Below are positions 62,745 to 64,000 of a stretch of 64,000 nucleotides of DNA, in pieces; the first letter of the stretch is position 1, and the number at the start of each line of letters is the position of its first letter. This DNA is from Herbidospora sakaeratensis (GTDB lineage Bacteria > Actinomycetota > Actinomycetes > Streptosporangiales > Streptosporangiaceae): positions 314,576 through 378,575 of the forward strand of contig NZ_BBXC01000012.1 of the NCBI RefSeq assembly GCF_001570525.1. The letters are read 5' to 3'. A program made the translations under genes and the position numbers. Under the pieces are notes generated by a model. That model worked only from the letters and a program-made list of their open reading frames with translations, was not told the DNA's origin and made no database searches.

Positions 62745-63728
62745 GTGGTCGGTCGAGCGCCCAGGAGAGCCGCGGCGGTGCTCGCCGCGGTGGTCGGTTC
62801 GCTCGGCGTCGCCGTGATGGTGGCCGCCGGCGCGAGCGCGGCCAACCCGGTCGATCCCTGCGATGTGAACCAGTCGTGCGACACGGTGACCACGACGGTG
62901 ACCATGACGCCGTCGCCGACCCCGTCGGAGGCCGTGGTCACCGTCACCCAGACGGTCACCCCGACGCCGACGAAGAAGCCGACGACCCCGTCGGCGCAGC
63001 AGACGCAGGAGCAGGAGCCGACGCAGCAGCAGCCGGTCCCGACGGTGACGCAGGAGCAGCCGGTCGCGCCGCCCACCAACGACGTCCCGCCGCCGACGAA
63101 CGAGACGGCGCCGACCGAGCCCAGCGAGCCGGAGCCCGGCGTCACCCTGGCCCCGGCCGACCCGCCGGCGAGCACCCCGCCGTCCACGGGCATGAACCAG
63201 CCGGTGCCCGAGGCGGCCCAGGTGGAGATCCGCAACGCGACGCCCTACTTCGACGAGGTCACGCTCAGCCGCAAACTGGCCGTCCCGGCCGCGGTGCTGG
63301 TGCTGCTGGCGCTGCTCGCCTGGCTGATCTTCGAGGGCCGGCTGCGCCGCCTGGCCCACGCGGCGGCGGTCCGCAGGGCGGGTCCGCAGATGCCGCCGAA
63401 CATGGCGATGATGCCCTACCCGGGTTACCCGATGCAGCCCTACGGCCCCCAGCCCTACGCGCACCCCTATGCGCAACCGCCCTACGCGCAGCCCTACCCG
63501 CCGCAGCAGCCGCCGCCGCAGCAGGTCGTCAACTACGTGCCGGTGCCCTATCCGATGCCGTTCCCGACGCCGGCCGCGCCGCCGCAGGACTACACGCAGC
63601 CCTACGTCTACCAGCAGCAGCCCCCGTCGACGCCGCCGCCGGCGCCCGCGCCGCCGTCGCCGACCTACGCCAAGGGTTACGTCCTCGAGAGCTCCAACCA
63701 CCCGCCGGACGACGACCTGAAGCGCTGA
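62745..63728 (+). CDS. exported C-terminally anchored Thr/Pro-rich protein
   Basis: The 327-residue protein has a signal peptide (about 1-34, AAAVLAAVVGSLGVAVMVAAGASA, split around residue 20), a Thr/Pro/Gln-rich extracellular stalk of about 140 residues with two Cys at its start (PCDVNQSCDT), a membrane helix (about 184-201, AVPAAVLVLLALLAWLIF), and a Pro/Tyr-rich cytoplasmic tail (PYPGYPMQPYGPQPYA). GTG start with GGAGG upstream. The layout recalls surface stalk proteins. A strong terminator follows directly. Same strand as the preceding anchored protein, 72 bases apart. Confidence 0.72.
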   Translation: MVGRAPRRAAAVLAAVVGSLGVAVMVAAGASAANPVDPCDVNQSCDTVTTTVTMTPSPTPSEAVVTVTQTVTPTPTKKPTTPSAQQTQEQEPTQQQPVPTVTQEQPVAPPTNDVPPPTNETAPTEPSEPEPGVTLAPADPPASTPPSTGMNQPVPEAAQVEIRNATPYFDEVTLSRKLAVPAAVLVLLALLAWLIFEGRLRRLAHAAAVRRAGPQMPPNMAMMPYPGYPMQPYGPQPYAHPYAQPPYAQPYPPQQPPPQQVVNYVPVPYPMPFPTPAAPPQDYTQPYVYQQQPPSTPPPAPAPPSPTYAKGYVLESSNHPPDDDLKR

Positions 63729-63738
63729 GCCGGATCAG

Positions 63739-63771
63739 AAAACAGCCCTCCGATCGGAGGGCTGTTTTTTT
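63739..63771 (+). terminator. strong intrinsic terminator
   Basis: The arms AAAACAGCCCTCCGA (63739-63753) and TCGGAGGGCTGTTTT (63754-63768) are a perfect palindrome, ending in a run of seven T. It follows the stalk-protein gene by ten bases and is the most classical terminator in the window. Confidence 0.95.
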
Positions 63772-63855
63772 GTGCGCAGGATGCGTGGACGTGCAACACG
63801 CGGCTTCAAAGCGCGCAAGAAAGCGAGAGCGTTACGAAACTATTTCGCAGGGCTC

Positions 63856-63885
63856 TTGTGGAACGGGGCACGGGCGACCTACTGT
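63856..63885 (+). promoter_or_regulatory. promoter of right-edge gene
   Basis: TTGTGG (63856-63861) and TACTGT (63880-63885) with an 18-base spacer form a plausible housekeeping-sigma promoter, 45 bases before the ATG of the right-edge gene. Confidence 0.5.
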
Positions 63886-63930
63886 CACCTCACCCTCAGG
63901 TGTTCACCCCCCGACAGAAACGAGCACGAG

Positions 63931-64000
63931 ATGTCACGAAAAGTGGCGTTGGCGGCGGTCACCGCCGCCGCCGTGGGCTTAAGCCTGGTGGTGGCCGGCC
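63931..64000 (+). CDS. N-terminus of exported protein, truncated by window edge
   Basis: ATG at 63931 opens MSRKVALAAVTAAAVGLSLVVAG, a typical Sec signal peptide, and continues past the right edge. A promoter is visible upstream. Product cannot be identified from 23 codons. Confidence 0.6.
   Translation, partial: MSRKVALAAVTAAAVGLSLVVAG

Overview
The window is 64 kb of very GC-rich, gene-dense actinomycete chromosome. GTG and TTG starts are frequent, and many starts sit 6-9 bases after a -10-like hexamer, as expected of leaderless transcripts. A mycothiol S-conjugate amidase, a GTP-dependent PEP carboxykinase, a PIN-PhoH protein, a CseB/MtrA-like two-component operon and a xseB-xseA-Rv1109c-like-ispH-rmuC-ychF block all point to Actinomycetia. 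The gene set resembles the Streptosporangiales (Nonomuraea/Streptosporangium type), but that placement is an inference. I saw no rRNA, tRNA, CRISPR array, transposase, integrase or prophage.

Layout. 0-3 kb: a truncated PAS-GAF-SpoIIE phosphatase, a divergent RsbW-like kinase and an unknown acidic protein. 2.7-6.5 kb: mca operon (mca, small membrane protein, GNAT), DUF4307 protein, greA with a clear terminator, and a membrane-anchored NlpC/P60 protein. 6.5-11.4 kb: TetR/DHA2 efflux pair, a small protein with a ribbon-helix-helix-like C-terminus and a palindrome over its own start, and pckG behind three DasR-box-like sites. 11.5-14.3 kb: a TIGR04222-type membrane protein with a Gly/Cys tail, translationally coupled to a DUF692 (MNIO) enzyme and a third small protein. 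14.3-20.2 kb: cis-prenyltransferase, PIN-PhoH, response regulator/histidine kinase/GerMN lipoprotein, and a transglycosylase-like protein. 20.3-33.2 kb: glycosyltransferase, then a long minus-strand run (hydrolase, PucR regulator, 3-hydroxybutyrate dehydrogenase, fumC, two Ser/Thr kinases, class I fumarase). 33.3-41.6 kb: transporters and regulators, an ECF sigma/membrane sensor pair, and glpX. 41.6-49.9 kb: DUF4245, xseB/xseA, lipid-droplet-type protein, ispH, DUF6542-like, rmuC, ychF, and an oxidoreductase/membrane protein pair.

50.3-60.6 kb is a tight seven-gene operon encoding a Tcp/VirB-type membrane apparatus: a TcpC/VirB8-like protein, a small membrane protein, a TcpE-like domain fused to a MinD-like ATPase, a VirB4-like ATPase, a polytopic VirB6-like protein, a second NTF2-like protein and a transglycosylase/NlpC-P60 hydrolase. 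No relaxase, coupling protein or integrase accompanies it. 60.6-64 kb: a NUDIX hydrolase, two secreted C-terminally anchored Pro-rich proteins, a textbook terminator and the start of another exported protein.

The most unusual items are the DUF692/Cys-tail triad, the relaxase-less secretion operon with its lysine-less MinD domain, a kinase whose reading frame continues 81 codons past a TAG, the three operator-like sites before pckG, and a 54-bp hairpin repeat found beside both MFS transporter genes.
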